A stretch of 64,000 nucleotides of DNA from Cercospora beticola (taxonomy: Eukaryota > Ascomycota > Dothideomycetes > Mycosphaerellales > Mycosphaerellaceae): assembly GCF_033473495.1 (NCBI RefSeq), contig NC_088940.1:2852001-2916000 (forward strand), in the 5' to 3' direction. The notes under the pieces were generated by a model. That model was not told the origin of the DNA and searched no databases. It saw only the letters and a program-made list of their open reading frames with translations. A program made the position numbers and the translations under genes. Shown piece by piece: positions 19,606-32,229 of this stretch; within the stretch, counting starts at the first letter, position 1, and the number at the start of each line of letters is the position of its first letter.

Positions 19606-22600
19606 GGTGGATGGATTATTGATTTGGCATTGGGACTTGGGTTTTGGGGTTCTTTTTTAGCGATGGCGCTTAGTAGAGGAGAGGAAATGATAGATAGATT
19701 CTTACGAACGAAAGGGGAACTTTGCATATGCGGAGTGAGAATAATGCAGTGCAGAGGATGAATGAAAGAATTAAGGATTTTTAAGTCTTGTGAATGAATA
19801 ACAACGACAGAAGACGAGCTGCGTCAAGCACGCGCGGCGGCTTTGGAGAAGTGCAGAAACTGCATTACTACTGTCCCTAGTTTCTATAGAATCGTCAAAA
19901 CGATAGCAGCTGCCTTTAGAAGTCCCAAAGCATAGCTTGAGCAGTGTACGACGCATCTGCAGCCCCCAGATAAGGCGCAGGCAGGCATCGATGTACCATC
20001 GCTCCTCTGCTCTCTTACTTCGCCCCCTCCCGAAGACAGCATTTCCCCTTCTACTTTTCAAGAAGCCCGCCGACTGCTCACCCTTCGGTTGTCCCACACA
20101 CTTTCTCCCTCTCCTGGAGCGTTTCCGTCACGATTAATCAAACAGGACTCTGATCGAAGACCTTAGATAGACTCTAGCGGCAATCTCCCCTCGTCGTCTT
20201 GAATTTGGAAAATTATTCCTGATTTTCGGATTCCCAAGGAACCACCGTCCTTCAGTTCTCCAAGTAGTGGGTATGAATGGCAGGGCAGTCTCAGCTGATA
20301 TTTGAATCCTTCCATAGATTTGTCCAGGGTCGTAGAAATCGAAAGCAGCTAATCTGGGTTGCGTGCTTCAGTTCGATGGAATAGTTCCCCGCGTGAGGTT
20401 TCATGCTGACGTGCACTCCAATTCGCGCTGAAGTAATGGTCTCGTACCGGTGGCTGCAGTATATTGTCCGTTGAATTTGCGCGGGGCGTGTAGAATCGAG
20501 TGAAGATCGCAAGCTAGTCGAGGCACTTCCATTTCTGTTGTTGGGTACGGCATCTGCAAATTCCTCCTTGCTGTTAGACTGTATGGTGGATCATTCTTCG
20601 ACAAATACACGATCTCTGGTCAGTTGTGGGGTCTTCACGTGTCGGTAGGCGGTTTAAAGAGGCCGGATGCAGAGTCGGTGCCGCATCGTTGTTTAGTGAG
20701 TCCAGTCCATCAGATACGGTTCTGTAGCAAGCCTCCGCTCACATGGAGACTTGCTCAGCCCAACATCAGAACCTCTCAGCAACAATGTGGGCTTCAATGC
20801 ACCAGTTCAGCCGTCATTGACCACCCTCGGTGATACCTTGACCGGAAGATAAATCCTCCGATAGTTCCACATTTTTGCGCGTTATATCATGGCCAAAGCG
20901 TCGTAATCTTCAAGTGGATAATTTCAGTCGTTTCACGGCTTCCAAAGAATGCGGTTGCCTGGTGTTTGCGTGTTGAAGTCGTGGTATGCTTATTGGAGAC
21001 GCGGCCTTTTCGTAGCAAAGCTGCCGACTTACGTGGTCTGATGGATTACTGCGGAGCGGAATTCAGCAATGTCCATGATCGGAGGCCGTGGATCCCGCGG
21101 GTCAGCCATAGAGTGGGCGACACGATCGTGAGTCTGCCAAGACCTCTCTCCTTGTGGATAAGCCGAACCGTATTTCGTGTTGCAGCCCGTCAGAGATGAG
21201 GTCGTGACTGTGGTGTAGGAGACTGCACGTTAGACGAACATGTCGACAGCTTTCGTGAGAAATAAATACTAAGTTGAGCGGACACTCAAAGAAATGGTCG
21301 CTGTGACACCAGCAATCGGGATCTCCTCACCCCACCATAGCATATAGTCCTTTACGCGCGACTTTCTTGTGAAATACTTTTCGCACGCGAGATGTTCACG
21401 GTGGCATTTCATTTCACGGCGCGTGGCTGACAACTCCAGCGCGGAAAGGCCAGCATTGTGCTTACTTGGAAAAGCGTTTTGTGTCATCGCTGCGGCCGTC
21501 CTTTTCCAAAGCCATAGCGTCGAGAATAGGCTGGTGATGCGTGGCAGGAACGAGACATCGACGGTGATACATGACCATAGAAGCGACGTCAAGCTCGATG
21601 ACTCTGACTTGGACATGGGCTTCGGATGCCCGAGTCATGGAGTTGTCCCTGACTCTGCGACTTTGGCTATGACGCACGATCAACGGTCGAACTGGAGAAG
21701 AGCACAGCACAGCACGCGTGCAGCACAGTCGGTGACTGGCTAGGCACGCACAGAACGAGTGACTGATCTTTTGAAATCCGGCCACCATGCTCGACGTCAC
21801 GCCTTGGTCGGCGAAGATCTTGTTTAGCTCGAAAAACGGTTCCTGAGCACATCGGTATCAGCTGGTCTCTGGTTGTCGCGAATGGTGCGGGCCGTTTGTG
21901 ATCGGAAGATTGACTTGCTGAAAGCCGGCAGTGAAGCATGGTAAGGCAGAAACCAGCTGTGTTGCATCGAACAAGTTTGCGGGGTGTGTGCCTGAAGCGG
22001 CAGCACCATTTCCATTCAGAACCTGCGTCGACGCAACGCTGCGCGCAAGTAGTTCTTTGGCGCTGCACCTTCACTCAACGAGATCTTCGGATGTTGTAGT
22101 CGTCTGCCGGGAATCGAGATGCCATTTTAGGGAGTGACAGTTGACACGACCGACGGCGATAACGATTTGACAGTTGGGCGCCGCTAAGGTTGGCGCAGGG
22201 AAGGACCTTGACAGCGGCGGTACGTGAGACCTTGTTATGGCCAGGTGCACGTCGAAATCCAGATTCTGAAGCTAGGAACGCCGGGACTTTGTCATCATGT
22301 GCTGGTTGTTTGTCAATTTTCGGCACGAGTCCTGGTCAGCACGGCAGTGTATCAGCATCGATGTGTTCACATGGAAGTGGCGGATCGAGTGAGACGTGGC
22401 CCAGTTTCAGAGCGAATTTGGTCGCCCTGCTTCAGCTTTCCCGAGAGGGTGTTGCTCGGATGCCAGTGTAGCACTGTAACCCGTGCTGCTGTCGCCATGG
22501 TGCAGTTGCCCTGAGCATTTCGCAGTCGAGCATGTCCATCACGAGGCGCAGGATGATGGTTGAACACTGGTGAACGTTCGCCTCGCCGTTTCCGTCTGCA

Positions 22601-23869
22601 GTAGCTTTCGCGTTGCTGCTCTCCCTCGCAAGCGTGCACTGCGCACACGAATGGCGCGTGGTGCTGTGGTGGGCCGCATCGCCTCGTGTATAGATAGCGC
22701 GTGGATGTGGTGAAGATGGTCAAGCTGTCGAGGTGGAGGAGGTCGTCGAGCCTATCACAGTTGTGCTCTCCCCTGCATTCTAGGCAAAGTGAAAATGAGC
22801 AGGCACGAATGAAAGCAGGGAAATGACGACTGATGTCATGGCTTCGATGTGCCCGTTGCATTAGTTTTTGGGGCGGCAGAGCCAACGAGCCGGCACGCCA
22901 ATGCCTGTGAGTGCATGTCGGGCAGCAGTTCAAGGCACAGCCGGCGGGAGGTGGCACAGTGCAGAGCGCGAGGGAACGACGACGACGACAAGACGTTTTG
23001 CCGAGCAGCGACAGTATGAGTTATGCAGTGCAAAGTGGGTGTCGTCGCTAGCCCGCAACATTAGCCAAATTGCCTGGCGGACTCGAATCTGACGTCGGCG
23101 CTCGTAGGGTTGCGGCAGGAAGGCTAGACTCGCCAGCCTTGCGACGGCACCACCTCCACCTGCTGTCCTCGACACATCTTCCTGCGAGCTGTTGACCGGA
23201 GTACGCCCCATTCCACGCCCGGCTGCAGTGCATGATCGCTGCTGCTTCTACTACATACTGCTTCCCCACCGCACAGCGACATCCGAGCCCAACGGCAGAA
23301 AACACGAGGGCGCTGGCAGCCCAAACGACGCCCGCATCGAGAACAGCGGCACTTGCAAACCAGGGCCAACCCGGCCCAGATTGGCGACTTCAGGCATCAA
23401 GCCTTCCGCGCCAGATCCACTCGCCCTCCGTCGACCGCGAGCACTTTCTGCAGCGCAGACCTTGCTCCGCGCCGCCGCCAGCGACTGCTGACCAAGGCCG
23501 TAACTGAGCCAGAGCCAGAGCCAGCATCAGAGACCGCACGTCTGTCGCAGTTGGAAAGGTAAGCCAGACCCCGTCTCATCAATCTCCCCTCGCAGTCACC
23601 GCACGAGGTGAATGCGTGAGAGTGGCAGCGCTGTCACGGGCGCCGCCGTGTTGGACGGCGAGCCACCACCACTAGCAGCAGCATCGTTACACCGCGTCGC
23701 ATCCACTGCACCCAACGATCATGCGCTGACGACGATCAAAATGGAGCAGCCCAAGACCTCAGCCTACGCGGGAAGGCTCACACCCACCACCAACACCGTC
23801 TTCAAGCGAGCGCGACCGGGCTCCATATCCCTCCAGCTCCCGCGAGTCAAGCCCATCGCCCAACTCACC
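19606..23869. other. 4.3-kb stretch with no supported gene
   Basis: Between HUL5 and the start chosen for the charge-rich gene. Many overlapping ORFs of 60-196 codons exist on both strands, but none shows recognisable domains, consistent codon use or plausible splicing. The last ~260 bases (23612-23869) are open and in frame with the downstream gene and may be its N-terminus or 5' leader. The stretch from about 23200 is C/A-rich and may be 5' leader; it includes a short AGCCAG tandem run near 23507-23525. No transposon relic was recognised. Confidence 0.5.
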
Positions 23870-26800
23870 ATGTCATACAACCACCGCCCACCGTCGCCAG
23901 GCGGCCGCCGCCTTGCCAATCCTGCGCGGGCATCGGACAACACCTTGACCAGCGATGGCTACTACACCCAACGACACAACTCATACGCTTCGCCGCGCAA
24001 CAGCACCGGCGTCATACCCATCTCGACACAAACCTTCATCAACGTACCGCCGTCACAGACCTCCTCGACCAGTCGTCTGCATTTGGACTCCTACTCGGGT
24101 CGACCCCGCCGCTCCTCCCACGCCGACCAGACCCGCGGCTCGACCATCTCTTCGAGCACCTCGGCGTTGCCATCGAGGACTCGTCCCATTGTGCAGCAGG
24201 AAGTCGCACGTCCTGCCAGTCCGACCAAAGTCACCCCTCGTGACATTTACATCACCCCTGGCACCTCACAAGAACCACGCGTGTCGACCACGACTCACAA
24301 GAAACTCTACAGCGTCGACACCGATGGTAGTGCCAAGCTAGTGGCTGATGTCAACATCCCCGCCAGTGGGGAGAGACATCACAGACGCAAAGAGAGCACA
24401 GAGAGGAGTGGCTACAGGACGAGCGGAGTAGACCGAGAACGTGAAAGAGGCCGACGTGCAGCGACATACCATACAAACGGCAGCCACAACCGTCCGCGGG
24501 ACAAGAGCATTGACGACGAAGATGCTTACTCGTACACGGACCCTGCGAGCATGTACCGGGACACTGAGCCACGGTGGAGGGAGGTGCAGCGACCCAGACG
24601 TGGCAGTGTCGACCGCGGAGGTGCCACAAGCCGGGAACGTCCAGTGAGCATGATTGACCCGTCCTACGGACAACGGCAGCCTGCCAAGGAGAGCGGTGGA
24701 CCCCCGCCAAGCACTCGCGGCTGGGACAAGATCAATGACAACTTTGGCCGGACCAACAGTGTTAGGGACACGCCGCGGACCGTTGCTCAGTCGCCGACTC
24801 GTGGTCGTCATGCAGGTTATGCAGATTACGGAGACTCGAGCGACGCCATTTATACTGTGCCCAGAAATGGTTCTGTCGAAGGACGCCGAACCACGATCCA
24901 CAATTACGACAGCAACTACGACTATACGAGAGAGCCTCGGGCATCTTCGCGACGACACAGCGTGACACGTCGGCCAGATCAGAGCGTCGAGCGGCGTGGC
25001 TTCGGCATCAACCCGAACCTGCGAGATGACAGCCAAACGAGGTATGGCCGAGGAAGTGATGAGAACTTCGATCGACCAGGCTACCGCGATTCTGGTTATG
25101 CGGAGCCAGTGCGACGAGAAACTGCCCCGCAACCATACACGTCCCATCATCACGACAATACACGATTCGAGCAGGAGAAGCGAGACCGCGAATATGCCCC
25201 TCGCATGCAAGTTGAGGAGCGCGACAGGCCACGAGAGCGCGATGGGAGGGAGCACGCCCCAAAGCCGCCTGCTCGACGAGAGGACGAGCGCGGTTACGAC
25301 CGAGACTATGAACGACGTGACCACGAGCAAATGACTGAGCGCGAAAGGGAACGAGAACGTTTCATGCAGCCTCCTCCAGACCGCAGAGAGGATCGCAAGG
25401 ATGACCGGGAACGCCACCACGTCAGACGGGACACCGACCGTGATCGAGACTATGGTCGCAAGAAGGACAAGGAGGACTCTTCTCGCCAGGGCGGTGAAAC
25501 GGTCTCTAAGCCGAGTCTCTCACAAGCTGCCACTGGCGGCCTTGCGGGAGCAGCTGCAGCCTTCGGCTTAACTGGTCTACTGAACAAGGTCGCCTCCGAT
25601 AAGCGCGACAAGGATAAGGACCGGGATGATCCACGAAGCTATGGCGAGAGAGAACGTGACCGGAGTCGCGATCCTAGGGCCGAGCGTGACCGTGAGCGAG
25701 AGAGGGATCGGACGGACCGCTACGACGACGAGCGGCCACGATATCGTGATGATCGTGACCGGAGAGATGCAGCACGTGCCGCGAGCGACGAGGACACCTA
25801 TGGCCGGGACCGCGAGCGAGATCGAGGTCAGAGAGAGAGTGACCGAGGCCTTGGGTTCGCTTTCGAAGCGCCACCTGAGCCACCGCGCACTGCTCCCCCG
25901 CCGACAAACGAGCGACAGCAAGGTCCCTACCCGCCGCCTGATCGACCGAGCGGCGAGCGTCCTGCAGAAGGTAGTGACCGCCTGGCGCCTGCAGCGGTGC
26001 CAGAGCGCCCTGCGAGCAGACAAGCGGATCGTAGCCATACTCGACCAGAGACGGACCGCATGCGAGATTCGGACTCGGAAGGCAAACCTGCTCGCAGTGA
26101 AATGCCAGCTCCTGCAGTTTCCGCTGAAGAGGACTACCGCCGCCGCATGGAGCAAATCCAACGAGAACTGGGTGTAGCACCCGCTCCCCAACGCGCGGAG
26201 GATGTTGATTCAGATCGAGAACGTCGACGCAGAGACCGAGAACAACGGCAGCGCGAACGTGAACTCCGCAATGGTGGCTCGCAAGCGCCTTACCCTGATA
26301 GCAGTTCGACCAGCACTGCGGCGCCTCCACCGAGCGCAACGCGTCGAAGCTTCGAGAGAGACGACGAGTCCAACGTCGCAGCTTCCAACGCCTCCACTGT
26401 GCCAGACCTCAATCGCAAGCCGAGCATTCTTGACAGGCCTATGATGACGGACGAGCCAGTCCAGATCATCGACAACTCCCAAAGCGACAAGCGTGAGAAC
26501 CGTGTTCGCATTGTTGATCCACCGACGGAACAAGAGGACAGGAAGCCAAAGGGAATTCTCAAGAAGCCCACCGAGAAGTTTCCTGAAGATAATAACGCCA
26601 TACGCGAAGGTGTTGCACCGCTCAAGGATGTAAGTCCGCCACTCATCACATCGATGGTTGGGCGCGAACCCACTGACCACCAACAAAATCAGGCTACCAA
26701 GAAAGGCATTCCCCCCGGCGCTCGATGGACCAAGATCGATCGTCGTCTCGTGAATCCTGAAGCGCTGGAAGCAGCTCAGGAGAGATTCGAAGAGCGTCTC

Positions 26801-27532
26801 GACTGCGTCATTGTGCTACGTGTCTTGACCAAGGAGGAAATTCAAAAACTCGCGGACAAGACGCGAGACATCAGAGGTAAACACTACCATTCTCATTTCA
26901 ACAACCCAAGAAATACTGCAGAGCATCATGGAACCAGTCCAGACCAATCCGCTGTGGATGGGGCACATGGAACTGATCACTTCCAAAAGCCAGCAAGTCG
27001 GTCGGGAACACCGCCACATCTCGAGCACTTGTACCAGCAGCTGGCTCTGAACCCGCCACCGCTGGCAGACTTCATTGATACCAGAGTGCACGCCAAACCA
27101 GAAGTGGCGCGCTCCGATCGAGAAGCACACGGCGGGTCAGGGAGGCATCGGGCTCACACGACGAGTGGAGCACGAGGTTATGCAGATTCTCGCGCCTATT
27201 AACGACATTCACTGACACGGCTTGCTCTTCTTCTAGACAAACGATACGAAGAGGAACGACAGGAGAGGAAAGCTGCCGCACGAAAGAGTTCTCGTAATCG
27301 TGACCGATTCGAAAGAGACGAGTACGAGTACAGCGACAGCGAAGATGAATTCAAGGAGAAGGCTCCGCGAATGCTGGAAGCACCCTCAACTGCCGGTGCT
27401 AGTGAAGCGGATTTCATCCGAGAGAATCAGCGACGACACGAGCGAAATCGAGACGCGGAGCCGAATTATATGTCTGGAGGCCTTGGCGTGAGAGATGAAC
27501 GTCGACGAGAAGAGTCGCGCTCGCGGTACTGA
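23870..27532 (+). CDS. Large Arg/Asp/Glu-rich low-complexity protein of unknown function
   Basis: Three exons: 23870-26629, 26693-26876 and 27237-27532; introns of 63 nt (GTAAGT...AATCAG) and 360 nt (GTAAAC...TTCTAG). The product is 1079 residues. The frame is open back to an ATG at 23612 (1165 residues); I prefer 23870 (MSYNHRPPSPGG) for its fungal-type start and CACCATGT context. The body is dominated by RD/RE/ER dipeptides (DRERERGRR, ERDRERERDR) with a short Ala-rich hydrophobic island (LAGAAAAFGLTGLL). The most conserved-looking part is near the C-terminus: KGILKKPTEKFPEDN, then GIPPGARWTKIDRRLVNPEA and VIVLRVLTKEEIQKLADKT. The first intron is a multiple of three and stop-free, so unspliced reading also stays open. 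The role is unknown; scaffold or RNA-associated function is speculation. Confidence 0.8.
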
Positions 27533-28287
27533 GTCGTCCAACACTTTGAGGCGTACGATTGAGATGGCATCTAGGACAATCGGCGAAGGCGGCGGCGTTC
27601 ACAAATCTAGCATATACACGCCCTGCTGGTCATGTGGATAAGGCTTTGTTGCAGGGCGTGAAACATGGATTTTATGAAGCATTTCCGGAGTACAGCGAGC
27701 GAGCGAGCGAGCGAGCAAATCCATGCATACGTGGGCACAATGAGTGAGCAACAAGGTCTCCTCTTGTTTTGGATGATTGGTGGTTTGAGAAATAGAAATG
27801 CGACAGATACCAAAGATACCCCCCAGTCATTTGAAAATGCTAGTCATTCGCTTGATTCTGGGTCCGTCTTTCTCTTTTGTTCGATATACTTTCGCTTTCT
27901 TACTTGGTGTTATGTTGGCGTGTCTGTCAGTGGTTGTGCCACGCGATTGATTTGTTGTCCGTCAGCTGACCTTTGGGAGCTGCGGGTCATTGATCTTAGT
28001 GCCCAATTGTGCGTTACTGCAGCGATGCCCAACCCGGTGATGTCTGAGAATTGAACCTGGTTTGTTTCGGTGTGATTTCGCATGGGCAATGCTGGAGTCA
28101 GGATTGGGATTCTAGAACGAGGAGTTTGTTGCGTGAGATGGGATGGCAATCGGAGATTGAGGTTATGTCTCAAGTACGCTTATGGGCTGACGTAGCGCGC
28201 TAGCAACAATAGTTGTCCGCTTGGCACGATTCGTTCGTGACACGCGACAATCTGACCTTCTTTCTATCTCTTGCCTTTTGTTCTCGC
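27533..28287. other. Intergenic stretch between convergent genes
   Basis: About 755 bases between the 3' ends of the charge-rich gene and the amidase gene. It contains a short AGCG microsatellite (listed separately) and otherwise nothing recognisable. Confidence 0.5.
27694..27716. repeat. AGCG tetranucleotide microsatellite
   Basis: Five perfect AGCG units plus a partial sixth (23 bases), in the 3' flank of the charge-rich gene. Such tracts vary in length between strains. Confidence 0.85.
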
Positions 28288-29688
28288 TCAAAGCTTTGAG
28301 GAAGGCTCCAGTGCTCTTTTCCAGCCTCCCTCGGCTTCGAAAACTTCGCCGACCTTTGTGCTGACCGCGAGGAGATGTCTGTCGTGGTAGCGAGGCGCGA
28401 CAAGAGAGATACCGATAGGCATACCATTCTCGCCTTTGAAACCTGGAACATTGGTTACCGGAACATGGAGCGCCTGGGAGACAGTCAGTTCTCAACGACT
28501 TGCGTTCTTGTAACATTGGAAGGCACGACTTACGGTCCATATCAAACAAAACGCAGCACTTCCGGTTTTCTCGATTCCTAACGGCGCTTCATCTGGCACA
28601 CTCGGAGTCAGAACTGCAGCGTATCGACTGAGAATCTCATCAACCACTGGCCTGGCAGCTGAGATTTTATCAAAGGCTTCTAATTGCGCTTCATGCGAGA
28701 TTTTCTCGCGATTCTCGACGTGCCCGTAGAGTTCATCTGACAATCGGTCTTTGGCTATGGTGTACTCTGGTAGGAATGCTGGCCGGCCATCAGATCTGAG
28801 TACGATGTCGTGCCAAGCGGGCAGGTCGTTCAAGTGCTCTGGAAGTTCGATTTCTTCTACTTCGGCATCTTGGGCACGAAGTAGAGAGACGGCTTTCTCC
28901 ATTGCGGCGGCACTTCCTGGTCCGATCTTTGACCAGATCATGGTTTTCAGGATGGCGAACTCTGATCCTTTGATGGCGAAGTCCCGAGGAGGTGGAGTAT
29001 CATCGTGGATGGCGAAGACTTCTGCGAGGAGTTCTAGGTCTTCTATGCTACGTGCGTAGAGACCTAGGGTATCGAGGATCAACGAGTAGATTTTCTGGCC
29101 TTCGCGAGTGATGGCGTTCCAGGTTGGCTTGAAGGCGTAGATGCTATTGTATGAGCCAGGACGAATGGTGCTACCGCCGGTCTGGGTGCCGAGTGCGATG
29201 GGGACTTGGAAGTCGCCTACTGCGGCACCAGAACCTGATGAGGAACCTCCTGGAGTTCGATTCGGGTCGTGAGGATTTCTTGTCTTTGGTCCGGTCGTGG
29301 TTGCAGCGAATTCCGTGGTTGTTGTCTTGCCGAAGATCAAGGCGCCTGCTTTTCGAAGGATGGCCACGGAGCCGGCGTCGAGTTGGGGAGCGTCGTTGTC
29401 GTAGATTGCGGAGTTGAATTGTGTTGGCATGTCTTTGGTGAAGATCACATCTTTGACTGCTATCGCTACGCCGTGCAATGAACCACGCTCATGCGGAGGG
29501 ATAGCATCGAGTGCTTCTGCTTGCTCGATCACTGACTGGGGGTCTATATATGCCCATGCTTGGACAGCATCATCTCTCGCTTCGATGCGCTGCAAGAGCG
29601 AGCGAGCATACTCTTGAACTGTGCACTCCCCGGCGCGGATCTTGGAGAGAATCTCAGTGGCCGTCAGTCGCCAAAGTTCACCGCTCAT
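28288..29688 (-). CDS. Amidase, amidase-signature family
   Basis: Two exons: 29688-28534 and 28473-28288, with a 60-nt intron (donor GTAAGT, acceptor CTCCCAG) whose length is a multiple of three. The product is 446 residues. Catalytic residues of the Ser-cisSer-Lys triad are visible: Lys79 in VAIAVKDVI, cis-Ser about Ser149 in the TPGGSSSGSGAAV signature, and the nucleophile Ser173 in TQTGGSTIRPG. The spliced C-terminus (ALHVPVTNVPGF, GMPIGISLVAPRYHD) restores the usual family ending. The enzyme would hydrolyse a carboxamide to an acid plus ammonia, probably in the cytosol. As first gene of the 28-41 kb block, next to carriers, a PuuE-like hydrolase and an oxidoreductase, it may perform the ammonia-releasing step of a catabolic route (inference). 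Confidence 0.92.
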
Positions 29689-30354
29689 GGTGCCTCCTTA
29701 TTGACGACAATTGCGAACATGAGATTGCCGAGCTTTGTCTTTGTGTCTGCGAGACGCAGTCCCCAAAACAAGTGCAACGGAGTTATGATTGGCACTAGGG
29801 ATAAGTTGTGACTTTCAGCCTCTGTGTCGGAACTGACATCTTAGTCATATTGCATCAGCTCGCTGAGGCAGCGGTTCCATAGGAGAGACTCGGACGACTA
29901 GCATCAAGACCTCAGCTCTCCGATCAATTGCAGTGATCGCTTGATGGATGGGGTTCGCCTAGCATAGCACTAGCGGCTCACGTCTTTCCGAGCACTCACT
30001 GATAAGAAGCTCTTGTCATCGGGTTGAAAACTTCCGAAAGCACTACTTTGTCGTCTTCGATGATCATCGGTATGACACTTCCAAGACGACTATGAAGCTT
30101 TGTCAAATGCTCCCGGATGTAAGTATGTCGCACAGGTGGCGGGCACTTTTGGCCAAGGAGTTCTATGCAGGAAGCCGATGGCTCGGTCCTCCACCTCGAA
30201 GTGGGTCCGTCGGATTTGCTGTCATGATCTGATGGATGTATGCAATCGTCTCTTGACAGCCGAATGAGGCACCGACCAGGACATACGCTGGCTGTAGTCC
30301 GCGAACTGCGTCGCTGAACTGGTTTGCGCATCCGTGCCAGGAACTGCCGCCCCT
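29689..30354. other. Divergent region between amidase and MFS carrier, with a possible relic
   Basis: About 665 bases. The left half has no recognisable content. The right part holds a short alpha/beta-hydrolase-like fragment on the minus strand (listed separately). A TGATAA GATA-type site lies at 30000-30005. Confidence 0.5.
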
Positions 30355-30365
30355 ATGGCCATACA
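30180..30365 (-). pseudogene. Possible alpha/beta-hydrolase relic
   Basis: On the minus strand a short frame reads SSWHGCANQFSDAVRGLQPA and then YVLVGASFGCQETIAYIHQI. This is the context of an alpha/beta-hydrolase nucleophile elbow (G-x-S-x-G, here GASFG) preceded by a typical beta strand. The frame stops soon after (near 30165) and cannot be extended into a full hydrolase. Its 5' side overlaps the start of the divergent MFS gene, so an intact gene cannot fit. I read it as a decayed fragment. A chance resemblance in a short frame remains possible. Confidence 0.3.
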
Positions 30366-32229
30366 AGCATCTGGAAATGATCCGGAACCGACTCGGCATT
30401 CAAGTGACGCCCTCGAAAAATCGCTCTCCAACGAGGCTTCTGGCAAGGAAGGAACGTACTCGACTCCGGATGAAAACGACACGCCTTTGAGCTCGCGATC
30501 TAGCCCAGACGACAACAGTGACGCAGACTCCGTTGGTGGCCAACGGAATACCATGTCGCGTAAACGACTCATGGTGGCGATACCGGCGCTATCAATATGC
30601 CTTTTCGTCTCTTTCATCGACCAGACCAGCGTCTCAACAGCAACACCAGCCATTGCTGGGGACCTAGATACAGGCACCGCTACCTCTTGGATTGGTACTT
30701 CGTTCTTGATTGCATCCACGGCATTTCAGCTTATCAATGGGCGATTGTCAGACATATTTGGCCGGAAGCACTTGCTCTTGATCTGTTTGGCGCTCATGGC
30801 TCTCGGTGATCTTGGTTGTGGCTTTGCTCAAACGCCCAGCCAACTGTTTGCCTTGCGATCTGTTGCAGGAGTGGGAGGTGGAGGTATTAATAGTTTGGTG
30901 ATGATTATCGTGAGCGACATCACGACGTTGCAGAATCGAGGGATCTATCAAGGCGAGTACCTGGACCATCAGACGTGATTTTGAATACTGACTTGATTAG
31001 GTTGGCTTGGTGCTGTCATAGCTCTGGCGAATGGTGTTGGACCATTCTTAGGAGGCGCCATAGTGGAAGGCGCAACGTGGAGATGGGTCTTCTGGATCAT
31101 CCCTATCATGACGATACCAACAGCGATGGTAATACTGTTCCTCCTCCCACTCAAACACCAATCCGGCGACCACCTCGAAAAGATGAAAAAGATCGATTAC
31201 GGCGGAGTCATACTCAACATCGCATCTACGCTGCTGATCCTGGTCCCGTTATCTGGAGGAGGTGTCACTTATGCCTGGTCGTCTCCGTTCTTCATTTCAG
31301 CGACTATCATCGGCTTAGTCCTGGCCGTGATGTTCGTTCTCTATGAATGGAAGCTAGTTGCCCTACCAATCATGCCGCTCCGACTTTACAAGGCTCGCCA
31401 TTGCTGGGCGCTTTACCTGCAGTCATTCCTGACTGGTCTGGCATACTTCGGCAACTTCTTCTATCTCCCGATTTACTTCCAATCAATCCTTAGGTACACT
31501 CCTTTGGTGTCCGGTGCTTTGATCTTACCGGTCGTTATCACCTCTTCCATCGCATCCATCGCTTGTGGGCAATATATGGCACGAATAGGGAGCTACATGC
31601 ACTGCATTCTGGCCGGATTCACGCTTTGGACTCTGGGGAGCGGCCTGACACTACTGTTCGATCGAAGCACAGGCCTAGCGCCACTGATTGTCATACTCAT
31701 TGTTGAAGGAGCTGGCATTGGCCTAACGCTGCAACCGGTCCTCGTTGGCATGTATGCCAATAGCAACGGCTCAGATCGCGCTGTGATCACAGGACTTCGC
31801 AACTTCATTCGCACCATTGGCGGCGCATTTGGTCTCGTCATTTCTGGAGTCACCCTCTCGAACACTCTGAGGACTGGTCTGAGTGGTGAGATATTTGCCA
31901 CGCAGGATCTGATCGCCCAGCTTACTTCATCTACTTACGCTCTTGATGCCCTCGACATATCACAGGCCCAGAAAGAGCGTGTCCTTGATGTCTACATGCA
32001 GGGGTTACATTATATTTTCATTTTTTTCACGGTCTGCGCTGGTGTCAGTCTCTTACTGACTTTCTGGGTGGGCAACACGAGTTTGAAGGTCGCGAGGTCG
32101 GTGGACGAAGAGAGTCGCGACAGCGAAACCGTCAGCGAGCAGCAAATGGGTGAGGAATCAAAGCAACCAGCTACCGGACATACAAATGCAGTAGATGGCA
32201 ACTCATCGGAAGGGAAAACAAGTGTATGA
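30355..32229 (+). CDS. MFS transporter, DHA2-like (14-TM type), with a GC-AG intron
   Basis: Two exons: 30355-30952 and 31001-32229, giving 608 residues. The 48-nt intron begins GCGAGT rather than GT (AG|GCGAGT ... CTGAC ... TTAG). Only this GC donor joins RGIYQG to WLGAVIALANGVGPFLGG in frame. The protein has a ~75-residue acidic N-terminus, TM1 with SFIDQTSVSTATPAIAGDL, the loop motif GRLSDIFGRKHLLL, motif C-like GVGGGGINSLVMI and about 14 membrane segments, and a Glu/Ser-rich tail. Fungal relatives are proton-driven exporters or importers of toxins, siderophores or small metabolites. Its position in the cluster suggests transport of the pathway substrate or an intermediate, which is inference. 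The ATG at 30355 is used because the frame further upstream starts only with GTG. Confidence 0.9.

Noticed and set aside
22367..22957. 196-codon minus-strand frame in the 4.3-kb gap
   Set aside because: Composition rich in Cys, His and Arg with no domain and no plausible promoter or splicing; likely chance.
24338..25420. 360-codon open frame on the minus strand opposite the charge-rich gene
   Set aside because: It mirrors the Arg/Asp/Glu repeats of the plus-strand gene; Val/Leu-rich antisense reading with no domain.
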